Below, in pieces: positions 34,023 through 42,003 of a stretch of 64,000 nt of DNA; the stretch's first letter is position 1, and each line of letters begins with the position of its first letter. The notes under the pieces are model-generated. The model searched no databases. It worked only from the letters and a program-made list of their open reading frames with translations, and was not told the origin of the DNA. The DNA is from Stenotrophomonas beteli (GTDB lineage: Bacteria; Pseudomonadota; Gammaproteobacteria; Xanthomonadales; Xanthomonadaceae): assembly GCF_001431665.1 (NCBI RefSeq), contig NZ_LLXV01000024.1, positions 16,151-80,150 on the forward strand. Reading direction: 5' to 3'. Position numbers and translations under genes: made by a program.

Positions 34023-34327
34023 GCAGCGTTCTCCACAGATTTCAGGTTGTCATGGGGTACGTCCAGGCCCAGGGCCTGGGTGACGCCCAGCAGGCGCGCG
34101 GCGTCACGGAAGGTTGCGGTGCAACCGTGGAAGCCGGTGCCCAGGCCTGCCTCGCGGCGAGCCTGCACGAATGCACACAGCACCTGTACGGCGGCCGTGT
34201 GGATGCGGGCGACCTGGCTGGCATCCAGGGTCAGCTCGCCTGCCTGCGCCACCAGCGGGGCGAGGCGGTTCTTGAGCTCGGTGCTGCTCTCGATGCCGAG
34301 ATCCTCACCCAGTTCGACAGTGCTCAT
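34019..34327 (-). CDS. STAS-domain protein of the che operon
   Basis: A 102-residue STAS (anti-sigma-antagonist-like) protein. The beta-alpha core is ELGEDLGIESSTELKNRLAPL, then LTLDASQVARIHTAAVQVL. The usual phosphorylated Ser of SpoIIAA-type proteins (DxSxxxxxDSS) is at or near the HTA position, so phosphoregulation is uncertain. ATG 34327 has GGAG upstream; a TTG at 34342 is also in frame. Small STAS proteins often precede cheY-cheA in such clusters, and their exact role is not settled. Confidence 0.85.
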   Translation of the reverse strand: MSTVELGEDLGIESSTELKNRLAPLVAQAGELTLDASQVARIHTAAVQVLCAFVQARREAGLGTGFHGCTATFRDAARLLGVTQALGLDVPHDNLKSVENAA

Positions 34328-34357
34328 CGTTGCTCCGGACAAACGGTTCCGTGATCC

Positions 34358-34384
34358 ATAACGGCAAGATCCGCGGCTTCTTTA
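34358..34384 (-). promoter_or_regulatory. Sigma-28 promoter of STAS-cheY-cheA
   Basis: Minus-strand TAAA, 15 bases, GCCGTTAT. It lies 31 bases before the STAS start. Confidence 0.78.
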
Positions 34385-34431
34385 GGGGAATCGACGCGGC
34401 GCGTCGATGCGGTCCCGGCGCGGCCATCATC

Positions 34432-34620
34432 AAAAAGGGGACGGAGGGGATTAAGTCGTAATTGGGTCGGCGCTTGGCGCCGACGCGTTGCCTGTCGTGG
34501 ACGCAAGGAGTCGATCCGTTGGATCGGCCCCTTGCGTCCCCACTGCGCGGTCGCCGTTGTCGACGGTGGCTGCAGGAGAAGCGGATCGATTGCGGCTTAA
34601 TCCCCTCCGTCCCCTTTTTT
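34432..34620. repeat. 189-base inverted-repeat element between parP and the STAS gene
   Basis: Terminal arms of about 24 bases (34432-34455 and 34596-34620; AAAAAGGGGACGGAGGGG at the outside) are perfect inverted copies. Inside are further hairpins: GTCGGCGC-TTG-GCGCCGAC and a GACGCAAGG/CCTTGCGTC pair around GATCCGTTGGATC. No ORF. It looks like a small non-autonomous element that can fold into a multi-stem RNA. It starts eight bases after the parP stop. Confidence 0.85.
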
Positions 34621-34628
34621 GTTGCGGC

Positions 34629-35726
34629 TCAACTCAACAGCCGGGTGGCGTCGAGCAGGATCATTGGCCGCTGGCTGACGCGGGCGACGCCACGGAACAG
34701 GTCGTTGGAGATCTGGCAGATGCGCGCGGTGTCGGGCGGCTCGATCTGCGAGTCGGTGAGGTTGGCGACGTCTTCCACCGCCGACACGCGCAGGCCGATG
34801 GTCTCGCCGTCCTCCTCCAGCACCACGATGCGGGTCTGGGCGTCGTCTTCCGCCGCTGCGGCGCCCAGGTGCAGGCCAAGGTCCATCACCGGCACCACCT
34901 GGCCGCGCAGGTTCATGATGCCGAGCATGGCCGGGGCGGTGCCCCGCAAGGGCAGCAATGGCACCGGCAACACCACTTCCTGCACCTTCAGCAGTTCCAG
35001 CGCGTAGGCCTGGGTGCCGCAGCGCAGGCGCAGCCAGCGCGAGGTGCGTTCGGCGGCGCGGCGGTTCTGTGGATGCGGGCTGCTGGCGGGCTGGTGGGCC
35101 TGCGCCTGCAGTTCCTGCCAGGTGCCGGGGCGGTTGCCTGCGGGTGCATCGACGGCGACGCGCGGCGGCGGTGTGGCGGCGCGTGCGGCCGGGGCCGGTG
35201 CAGGACGTGGCGCCGGGGGTGCCACCGGCGCTGCGACCACGGCGGGCGGCGGCGCAGGCACGTCTTCGCCACCAGCGGCCGCCTCGAAGGCGGCCTGCAG
35301 GCCGGGGCTGTCGGTGTGGGCGAGACGATGGCTGTCCGCCGCGTCGGTCTCGTAGATCACTTCGTCCGGCAGGTCATCCCAGGTGGGTTCCGGGCCGGTC
35401 GTTGCGGCAGCCGCTGCAGGTGCCGGCGCGGTTTCGTGGATGACCTCATCGGGCAGGTCATCCCAAGTGGGCTCGCGTTCGCCAGAGGCGGCCTCGAAAG
35501 CGGCCTCCAGCACGGCGTCGTCCTTGCCCGCGCCCGCAACGACGGCGTCCGTTTCGTAGATCACTTCGGCCGGCAGATCGTCCCAGGTCGGCTCGCGCTC
35601 TGCGGCCGCTTCGCTGGCCGTGCCCGGCGCGACGTTGATCGGCGCCTGCACGGCAGCGGTGGCCGGGGCGATGGCCTCGCCCAGCAGTTCATCCAGATAG
35701 TCGTCGAGTACGCCGGTACTGTTCAT
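34629..35726 (-). CDS. parP: ParP-like CheW-domain protein for polar array positioning
   Basis: A 365-residue protein with a CheW-like (AIF) domain at the C-terminus (about 230-365: WLRLRCGTQAYALELLKVQEV, MLGIMNLRGQVVPVMDLGL, RPMILLDATRLL) and a long Pro/Ala-rich N-terminus. Three copies of EPTWDDLPxEVIxET lie at residues 43-60, 83-100 and 112-129, with AAFEAA segments between them. Its start overlaps the stop of a ParA-like gene, the parC-parP arrangement of Vibrio and Pseudomonas, where ParP links ParC to CheA and receptors at the pole. It could instead be annotated simply as CheW-like. Confidence 0.85.
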   Translation of the reverse strand: MNSTGVLDDYLDELLGEAIAPATAAVQAPINVAPGTASEAAAEREPTWDDLPAEVIYETDAVVAGAGKDDAVLEAAFEAASGEREPTWDDLPDEVIHETAPAPAAAAATTGPEPTWDDLPDEVIYETDAADSHRLAHTDSPGLQAAFEAAAGGEDVPAPPPAVVAAPVAPPAPRPAPAPAARAATPPPRVAVDAPAGNRPGTWQELQAQAHQPASSPHPQNRRAAERTSRWLRLRCGTQAYALELLKVQEVVLPVPLLPLRGTAPAMLGIMNLRGQVVPVMDLGLHLGAAAAEDDAQTRIVVLEEDGETIGLRVSAVEDVANLTDSQIEPPDTARICQISNDLFRGVARVSQRPMILLDATRLLS

Positions 35727-36505
35727 GCCGCCTGCTCCAGCGCACGGGCGTCCTCACCGAGAATCCAGTTCAGCGCACGGCGATAGGCCGCCAGGCCGCG
35801 CCCCGGATAGTCCTCGCCGATGCTCGGCAGGGTCAGGCCGGCGGCGTTGCTGATACGGGTGTCGATCGGAATCGCGTCTTCCCAGACGCGTGCGCCGTGG
35901 CGATCCTGCATGGTGCGCAGCGATTCGTTGCCGGCGCGCGTACGGCGGTCGAACAGGGTCGGCAGGATCGAGATCGGCAGCGGGCGGCGGCGCGAGCGCT
36001 CGACCATCTCACCGGTGCGGACCATGCCATCCAGCCCGTGCAGGGCCAGCGGCTCGGCCTGGGTCGGGATGATCAGGCGGTCGGCTGCGGCCAGTGCATT
36101 GATCATCAACAGGCCGAGGGTGGGCGCGCAGTCCAGCAGGATGTAGTCGTGCTGCCCCTGGTGGCGCGCCAGCGCGTTCTGCAGTGCCAGGCCGAGCCCG
36201 GGCTGGTTGGCGCTGCGGCGCTCCAGGGTGGCCAGCGCGGACTGTGCACAGACGTAGTCCAGGCCGTGGATGCTGCTGGCGTGGCAGAGGCCGGAAAGAT
36301 CGGCCGGAGGCGTGCCGAACAGTTCAAGCACGCCGGCCGGCGGCGGGTCCACCGGCACGCCGAAGGCGCGGCTGAGCGAGGCATGCGGATCGAGGTCGAT
36401 CAGCAGCACGCGATGGCCGAGTGCGGCCAGGCCGCGGCCGAGGGCGAGGGTGGTGGTGGTCTTGCCGACTCCGCCCTTCTGGTTGGCGACTGCCCAGATG
36501 CGCAT
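35723..36505 (-). CDS. parC: ParC-like ParA/MinD ATPase of the chemotaxis cluster
   Basis: A 260-residue deviant-Walker ATPase: WAVANQKGGVGKTTTTLALG, then LLIDLDPHASLSRAFG and YILLDCAPTLGLLMINAL. Unlike chromosomal ParA it has no DNA-binding N-terminus and no parB follows. It lies between motD and parP, exactly as in the Pseudomonas and Vibrio clusters, where this ATPase places chemotaxis arrays at the old pole. Its ATG follows motD by four bases, and its stop overlaps parP. Confidence 0.88.
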   Translation of the reverse strand: MRIWAVANQKGGVGKTTTTLALGRGLAALGHRVLLIDLDPHASLSRAFGVPVDPPPAGVLELFGTPPADLSGLCHASSIHGLDYVCAQSALATLERRSANQPGLGLALQNALARHQGQHDYILLDCAPTLGLLMINALAAADRLIIPTQAEPLALHGLDGMVRTGEMVERSRRRPLPISILPTLFDRRTRAGNESLRTMQDRHGARVWEDAIPIDTRISNAAGLTLPSIGEDYPGRGLAAYRRALNWILGEDARALEQAA

Positions 36506-36509
36506 CGGA

Positions 36510-37526
36510 TTACTCCTTCATTGCCGGGGGAACGGCGGCGCCGACACGGCTGCCAGCCGGCACCGGTGGCAACGTCACCGGCGCGAGGGGGGAGGTGGGG
36601 GCGGTAGCCGGCGTTGCGGCGGCTTGTTCAGGGGTGGTCCTGTCAGCGGCACCGGCGGCGGCATTCAGGCGTTGGCCGAGTGGGTCCACCGAATGGCTGG
36701 TATCGGCCAGGATGATGACCATCACTCGCCGGTTGCGGTTGCGCCCCTGCGCGCTGTCGTTCTCCTCGCGCGGGCGGAACTGGCCGTAGCCGACCATCGC
36801 CAGCCGCGACGGCTGCACGCCCTGGTCGGCGAACAGGTGCACCACGCTGGCCGCGCGCCCGGCCGAGAGTTCCCAGTTGGACGGGAAGGTGGCGGTGGCG
36901 ATCGGCACGTTGTCGGTATGGCCCTCCACGCGCACGCTGTTGGGTACGTCGCGCAGCACGTCGGCCAGGCTGGCCAGGGTCTGCCGCGCGTGCACGTCCA
37001 GCGCCGCCGAGCCGGTGGGGAACAGGATGTCGCTGTTGATCTCCACTTCGATCCACAGCTCGGTGCGGCGCACGCTGATCATGCCGCGGTCAATCAAGGG
37101 GGCCAGCGCGGCGGTGAGGCGGTCGGCGATGCTGTTGAGCTGGCGCTCGGCGCGCGCGATCTGCTCCTGGTTGTGCACCGACACCGGCATGCGCATCTGC
37201 GAGGCCATCGACGGCAGCAGCGTCGGGTCGTGCGAAGGCGCCGGCGCCGAGGGGCCGATCTTGGTGCCGGACTTGATCACCGACGGGCTGTCCCAGCCGC
37301 CACCCTGCACCTGCTTGTTGCCGACCTGCACCGGATTGATGGTGCGCGGTGCACCGCCGAAGGCGTCGGTGAGCGCGTCGGCCATGATCCGGTACTTGCC
37401 CTCGTTGACCGAGGAGATTGCATACATGACCACGAAGAAGGCCAGCAGCAGCGTCATCAGGTCGGCATAGGGAATCGCCCATGCTTCATGGTTGGCGTGC
37501 TCTTCGTGGTGCTTGCGGCGGGCCAT
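36510..37526 (-). CDS. motD: MotD, MotB-type stator subunit
   Basis: A 338-residue stator protein. One membrane helix (residues 19-40) carries the critical Asp22 in IPYADLMTLLLAFF, the proton-binding site. A linker and an OmpA/MotB peptidoglycan-binding domain follow (VRVEGHTDNVPIA, WELSAGRAASVV, NRRVMVII). The C-terminal 60 residues are Ala/Pro-rich and beyond the usual domain. Paired with motC in the order motC-motD-parC-parP, the second stator set of Pseudomonas-like bacteria. Confidence 0.93.
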   Translation of the reverse strand: MARRKHHEEHANHEAWAIPYADLMTLLLAFFVVMYAISSVNEGKYRIMADALTDAFGGAPRTINPVQVGNKQVQGGGWDSPSVIKSGTKIGPSAPAPSHDPTLLPSMASQMRMPVSVHNQEQIARAERQLNSIADRLTAALAPLIDRGMISVRRTELWIEVEINSDILFPTGSAALDVHARQTLASLADVLRDVPNSVRVEGHTDNVPIATATFPSNWELSAGRAASVVHLFADQGVQPSRLAMVGYGQFRPREENDSAQGRNRNRRVMVIILADTSHSVDPLGQRLNAAAGAADRTTPEQAAATPATAPTSPLAPVTLPPVPAGSRVGAAVPPAMKE

Positions 37527-37527
37527 G

Positions 37528-38268
37528 TCAGTGCAGGAAGCCGGAAAGATTGGTTTCGATGTTGCGCGGGTTCTCGCCCTGGGCGATCGAGATCAGGCCT
37601 TCGATGACCATTTCGCGGTCGCGCGTGTTGTGCGAGATCACACTCTTGAGCTTGGCCGCGATCGGCAGGAACAGCAGGTTGGCCGAGGCAATGCCATAGA
37701 TGGTGGCGGTGAACGCGGCGGCGATGCCATGGCCGAGCTTGCTCGGGTCAGCCAGGTTCTTCATTACCGCGATCAGGCCGAGCACGGCGCCGATGATGCC
37801 GAGGGTGGGCGCATAGATGCCCATCGCCTCGAACACCTTGGCGCCGGCCTGGTCCTGGTGTTCCTGGCTGCCCAGCTCGATTTCCAGCATGTGCCGCATC
37901 GATTCGGGCTCCACGCCGTCCACCAGCAGCTGCAGCCCCTTGCGCAGGAACGGGTCCTGCTGTGCTTCCACCTGCGACTCCAGGCCGAGCAGGCCCTGGC
38001 GGCGGGCGATATTGCTCCATTCCACGATCTGGCGGATCAGCTCGTGGCGATCGCTGTTCGGCGGGCGCACGACCCAGCGCACGATCCTGAACGCGTGCTT
38101 GAACACCGCCGGCGAGGTGTGCAGCAGGATCGCCGCGACGGTGCCGACGATGACGATCACAAATGCCGCAGGCGACCACAACGACGCCAGGCCGGCGCCC
38201 TTGAGGATGCTGCCGCCGACCAGCGAGGCCAGGGCGAGAAAGAGTCCAATGAGGCTGAGTCTATCCAT
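37528..38268 (-). CDS. motC: MotC, MotA-type stator subunit
   Basis: A 246-residue MotA/TolQ/ExbB-family proton channel subunit. Four membrane helices: two N-terminal (MDRLSLIGLFLALASLVGG and the region AAFVIVIVGTVAAI), a cytoplasmic part with the charged face that contacts FliG, and two C-terminal (YAPTLGIIGAVLGLIAVM, GIASANLLFLPIAAKL). ATG 38268 gives the family length; 13 further in-frame codons upstream overlap the promoter. One base separates its stop from motD. Confidence 0.93.
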   Translation of the reverse strand: MDRLSLIGLFLALASLVGGSILKGAGLASLWSPAAFVIVIVGTVAAILLHTSPAVFKHAFRIVRWVVRPPNSDRHELIRQIVEWSNIARRQGLLGLESQVEAQQDPFLRKGLQLLVDGVEPESMRHMLEIELGSQEHQDQAGAKVFEAMGIYAPTLGIIGAVLGLIAVMKNLADPSKLGHGIAAAFTATIYGIASANLLFLPIAAKLKSVISHNTRDREMVIEGLISIAQGENPRNIETNLSGFLH

Positions 38269-38275
38269 GGATCCG

Positions 38276-38302
38276 GTATCGGCTTGTGTGAATGGGACTT
38301 GA
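38276..38302 (-). promoter_or_regulatory. Sigma-28 promoter of motC-motD-parC-parP
   Basis: Minus-strand TCAA, 15 bases, GCCGATAC. The -10 box ends only eight bases before ATG 38268, so the leader is nearly absent; this also argues against the longer motC start. Confidence 0.78.
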
Positions 38303-38369
38303 GACACCGGGAGGTCGCGTGCAGACGGTAGTCACAGTTTCTGGGGTTGCCGGGCAGAACCCGGCGGGT

Positions 38370-40202
38370 TCAGCGCAGGCCGTCCACGTCCAGGATCAGC
38401 GCCATGCGACCATCGCCGATCAAGGTTGCACCGGCATAACCGCGCAGGCCGCGCAGGGCTTTGGGCAGCGGCTTGATGACCACTTCCTCGCGCCCGCGCA
38501 CCTGGTCCACGACCAGCCCGAAGCGCGCCTCACCGGCCTGCAGCACCACGATGGTCAGCAGGGTGGAGGCGGCGGGCGTCACATCCAGCCACTGGCGCAG
38601 ATCGACCAGGGGCAGGGTGTGTGAACGGCGATCGAGCACGGCGCGGCCATCGAACCAGCCCAACGAGGTGCGCGGTGCGTGCAGCACTTCCATCACGCGC
38701 GCCAGCGGCAGCGCATAGACATCCTCGCCGGCCTGCACCAGTAGGGTCGGCAGGATCGCCAGGGTGAGCGGTACGCGGATCAGGAAGCGGCTGCCACGGC
38801 CCAGCTCCGACTGGATCTGGATCTGGCCGCTGAGTTCGCGGATACGGGACTGCACCACGTCCATGCCGACGCCGCGGCCGGAGATGTCGGTGACCTGCTG
38901 CTTGGTCGAGAAACCCGGCAGGAACACCAGGTGCAGGCATTCCTCGCTGCTCAGGCGGGCGGCGGCCTCCGGATCGATCAGGCCCTTCTCGCGCGCCTTG
39001 GCGCGCAGCTTTTCCGGGTCGATGCCGGCGCCGTCGTCCTGCACTTCGATGCTGACGTAGTCGCCTTCCTGCTGTGCGGACAGGCGCACGTGCCCCATCC
39101 GTGGCTTGCCCTGCGCCTCGCGCAGGTCGGGCATTTCCACGCCGTGGTCGATGGCGTTGCGGACCAGGTGCACCAGCGGGTCGGCCAGGGCTTCGACCAG
39201 GTTGCGGTCCAGTTCGGTTTCCGCACCGATCAGCTCCAGGTCCACTTCCTTCTTCAGTGAACGGGCAACATCGCGGGCGACCTTCGGGAAGCGCGAGAAC
39301 ACCTTGCCGACCGGCTGCATGCGGGTGCGCATGACCGCCGACTGCAGGCGCGCGGTGGCGATGTCCAGGGTGGACACGGCACGGTCCAGCTCTTCATCGC
39401 GCAAGCGTGCGCGCAGCGTCTTCAGGCGATTGCGTGACAGGACCAGCTCGCCGATCAGGTTGACGATCGCATCCAGGCGCTTGGTATCCACGCGCACGGT
39501 GTGCTCGGCTTCGGCCAGCGGCTTGGCGGCAGGCTTGGCCGCCGGTGCCGGTGCAGCGACCGGGCGCGGGGCTGCAACCGGCGCCGGTGCCACGGCAGCG
39601 GCAGGCTTGGCACCCGGTGCGGCGCCACCGTGCAGCTGGTCGAGCAGGGCTTCGAACTCGTCTTCGCTGATCAGGCCGTCGTCGGCCTTTTTTGCCGGAC
39701 CGACCGCGGTCGGTGCATTGCCACCGTGCAGCTGGTCGAGGAGGGCCTCGAATTCGTCGTCGGTGATCAGGTCGCTCCCACCCGCGGCGGGCGCTGCGGC
39801 GGCCGCAGGTGCGGCCACGGCACCGCCGTGCACGTCGAACTGGGCGATCAGATCCGGCGGCGCATAGCCCGGCTCGGTGCCGGACGACACGGCATCCAGC
39901 ATCGACTGCAGGTAATCCAGCGACTGCTGTGCCGCGTCGAAGTGATGGGCCTGCAGCACGGCCTGGCCGGCACGCGCGGCGCCCAGCGCTTCTTCGGCGG
40001 CGTGGCACAGCTCGACCATGGCAGTGACGCCGAGGAAGCCGGCGCCGCCCTTGAGCGTGTGGTAGCCGCGGAACACCGCGTTGAGCTGGTCGCTGTCCTG
40101 CGGTGCCTGCTCCAGCGACACCAGCTGTTCGCCCAGGCGATCCAGGATTTCCTGCGCCTCGATGATGAAATCGGCAGTGATGTCGTCGGATACCGCGCTC
40201 AT
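38370..40202 (-). CDS. cheA: CheA histidine kinase, second copy, with FliM-like docking repeats
   Basis: Flagellar-type chemotaxis kinase, 610 residues. P1 with His48 in FRGYHTLKGGAGFLG. In place of a folded P2 there are two nearly identical peptides, DLITDDEFEALLDQLHGG (144-161) and GLISEDEFEALLDQLHGG (176-193), in an Ala/Pro-rich linker. Then P3 (LDAIVNLIGELVLSRNRL), P4 (LVRNAIDHGVEMP, DDGAGID, GRGVGMDVVQ) and P5. It lies two bases after cheZ in cheY-cheZ-cheA, as in Pseudomonas. The peptides resemble the FliM N-terminus that binds CheY, so they probably dock CheY. Confidence 0.95.
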   Translation of the reverse strand: MSAVSDDITADFIIEAQEILDRLGEQLVSLEQAPQDSDQLNAVFRGYHTLKGGAGFLGVTAMVELCHAAEEALGAARAGQAVLQAHHFDAAQQSLDYLQSMLDAVSSGTEPGYAPPDLIAQFDVHGGAVAAPAAAAAPAAGGSDLITDDEFEALLDQLHGGNAPTAVGPAKKADDGLISEDEFEALLDQLHGGAAPGAKPAAAVAPAPVAAPRPVAAPAPAAKPAAKPLAEAEHTVRVDTKRLDAIVNLIGELVLSRNRLKTLRARLRDEELDRAVSTLDIATARLQSAVMRTRMQPVGKVFSRFPKVARDVARSLKKEVDLELIGAETELDRNLVEALADPLVHLVRNAIDHGVEMPDLREAQGKPRMGHVRLSAQQEGDYVSIEVQDDGAGIDPEKLRAKAREKGLIDPEAAARLSSEECLHLVFLPGFSTKQQVTDISGRGVGMDVVQSRIRELSGQIQIQSELGRGSRFLIRVPLTLAILPTLLVQAGEDVYALPLARVMEVLHAPRTSLGWFDGRAVLDRRSHTLPLVDLRQWLDVTPAASTLLTIVVLQAGEARFGLVVDQVRGREEVVIKPLPKALRGLRGYAGATLIGDGRMALILDVDGLR

Positions 40203-40204
40203 GC

Positions 40205-40810
40205 TTACAGCCCCAGGTCCGACAACAGGTCGTCGGCGTCGTTCTGCGAGACCGCGTGGCGGTCCAGTCCCTTCAGTGCCGGCCCGGCCAGTTCCGGGTC
40301 GGTGCGATGCTGTTCCGGCGGCAGGCCGAGCGCGCCGAAGCCTTCGTGCACGCGGCGGACGATGCCAACCACGCGACGGATGATCTGTCCGGTCAGGTCC
40401 TGGTAGCTCTGGGTCAGGGCGATCTCGGTGAGGTTGTGGCGGATGCGCTCAAGCTGCGCGTCCTGGCCCGGCTGCAGGCCTTCGGCGCGCAGCTGTTCGG
40501 TCAGGCTGCGGCATTCCTCGGCCAGGTCCAGGGTGCGGTGGGTGGCCTGTTCGGTCATCGCCACCACGTGGTCCAGGCGCGCGCAGGCGTCGTCCAGTTC
40601 GCCGGCCTCGCTGGGCACGGTCGGCAGTTCACCCAGGGCCTGGCCCAGCTCGCGGGCCAGCCGCGAAAGACCGCTCATCATCGGCTGCGTGCGCAGCGCG
40701 ACCAGTCCGTCGATGCGCTGCCGCCAGGCAGCCTCGTCGCCGGACTCCAGCGCGTCCAGGGCTTCCTGCAGGCGCAGGGCGAGGGCGTTCTTGTCGACCG
40801 TGGTATCCAT
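40205..40810 (-). CDS. cheZ: CheZ, CheY-phosphate phosphatase
   Basis: A 201-residue all-helical phosphatase that resets CheY. The catalytic segment is LTQSYQDLTGQIIRRVV, with the key Asp and Gln. The extreme C-terminus SQNDADDLLSDLGL is the CheY-binding tail (E. coli: DQVDDLLDSLGF). Its start overlaps the cheY stop by one base (TGATG). It belongs with the cheY at 40810 and the cheA at 38370. Confidence 0.94.
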   Translation of the reverse strand: MDTTVDKNALALRLQEALDALESGDEAAWRQRIDGLVALRTQPMMSGLSRLARELGQALGELPTVPSEAGELDDACARLDHVVAMTEQATHRTLDLAEECRSLTEQLRAEGLQPGQDAQLERIRHNLTEIALTQSYQDLTGQIIRRVVGIVRRVHEGFGALGLPPEQHRTDPELAGPALKGLDRHAVSQNDADDLLSDLGL

Positions 40811-41202
40811 CAGGCGCTGGCCGCCAGGCGTTCGAAGATCTTGCCCAGCTTTTCTTCCAGCGTCTGCGCGGTGAACGGCTTGATGATGTAGCCGTTGACG
40901 CCGCTCTGGGCCGCTTCGATGATCTGCTCGCGCTTGGCTTCGGCAGTCACCATCAGCACCGGCAGGGTCTTCAGCTTGGCATCGGCACGGATCGCCTTGA
41001 GCAGCTCGATGCCGGTCATCACCGGCATGTTCCAGTCGGTGACCACGAAATCGAACGGCTGGCTCTGCAGCAGCGACAGCGCGGCATGCCCGTCCTCGGC
41101 TTCGGCGGTGTTGGTGAAGCCCAGATCGCCCAGCAGGTTCTTGACGATTCGACGCATGGTCGAGAAGTCGTCGACGATCAGGATGCGCATGTTCTTGTTC
41201 AA
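40810..41202 (-). CDS. cheY: CheY, flagellar motor response regulator
   Basis: A 130-residue receiver: [18 protein letters not shown], phospho-Asp in [21 protein letters not shown] and Lys in [15 protein letters not shown]. This is the sequence pattern of motor-binding CheY of E. coli and Pseudomonas (TDWNMP, TAEAK). It partners CheZ and the second CheA and should bind the FliM peptide encoded at 56416. It lies 57 bases after fliA. Confidence 0.95.
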   Translation of the reverse strand: MNKNMRILIVDDFSTMRRIVKNLLGDLGFTNTAEAEDGHAALSLLQSQPFDFVVTDWNMPVMTGIELLKAIRADAKLKTLPVLMVTAEAKREQIIEAAQSGVNGYIIKPFTAQTLEEKLGKIFERLAASA

Positions 41203-41259
41203 AGCCGAGTTCCTTTGTTGTTCATTCCGGGCGGCCGGGGGCAGCCGCCTCGGGGATGT

Positions 41260-42003
41260 TCATTCTTCGAGGCCGGCGTCGACGGCCTCGAAAATCTTCA
41301 GGCGGCCGCGCAGGCGCAGCACCGCCTGGCCATGGATCTGGCAGACCCGCGACTCGCTCACGCCGAGCACCGCGCCGATCTCCTTCAGGTTCAGCTCCTG
41401 CTCGTAGTAGAGCGAGAGCACCAGCTGTTCGCGCTCGGGCAGATGGCCGATGGCCTTGCCCAGTTCGCGGCCGAACTCGCCGCGCTCCAGCACCTGCTGC
41501 GGGGTCGGTCCGCCCTGGGCCACGGTATCCAGTTCGCCCTGGTCCTCGATGCGCGATTCCAGGCTCAGCACCTGGCCGCGCGCGGCGTCTTCCATCAGCC
41601 GCAGGTATTCGGGCAGCGGCATGTCCATCGCGGCGGCCACTTCGGTGGCGCTGGCAGCACGGCCGCTGCTCTGCTCGAGCCGGCGGATGGTGGCGGCGGC
41701 ATCGCGCGCACGGCGGTGCACCGAACGCGGCACCCAGTCGCCACGACGGATCTCGTCGATCATCGAGCCGCGGATGCGGATCGAGGCGTAGGTCTCGAAC
41801 GAAGCGCCCTGGTCGGCGTCGTAGCTGCGCGAGGCTTCGATCAGGCCCATCATGCCGGCCTGGATCAGATCATCGACTTCGACGCTGGCCGGCAGGCGCG
41901 CGGCCAGGTGGTGGGCAATGCGCCGCACCAGGTCCGAATGCTGGGCGATGACCTCGTTGGCCGCCGAGCGCTGGACTTCCCTGTACTGGGCTGCACCTTT
42001 CAT
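41260..42003 (-). CDS. fliA: FliA, sigma-28 flagellar sigma factor
   Basis: A 247-residue sigma-70-family factor for late flagellar genes. Region 2 is VDDLIQAGMMGLIEASRSYD and SFETYASIRIRGSMIDEIRRGDW (landmarks Y, R, G, D, W); region 4 is LNLKEIGAVLGVSESRVCQIH. Its ATG overlaps the flhG stop (ATGA). At least seven sites in the window match its promoter type. Confidence 0.97.
   Translation of the reverse strand: MKGAAQYREVQRSAANEVIAQHSDLVRRIAHHLAARLPASVEVDDLIQAGMMGLIEASRSYDADQGASFETYASIRIRGSMIDEIRRGDWVPRSVHRRARDAAATIRRLEQSSGRAASATEVAAAMDMPLPEYLRLMEDAARGQVLSLESRIEDQGELDTVAQGGPTPQQVLERGEFGRELGKAIGHLPEREQLVLSLYYEQELNLKEIGAVLGVSESRVCQIHGQAVLRLRGRLKIFEAVDAGLEE

Noticed and set aside
31047..34361. 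1104-codon open frame on the plus strand opposite cheA, cheY and the STAS gene
   Set aside because: It is antisense to three clear chemotaxis genes and contains no recognisable domain.
38303..38369. Terminator after the second cheA
   Set aside because: A small CCGGG/CCCGG hairpin is present at 38349-38363, but without a T tract and with a short stem; too weak to call.
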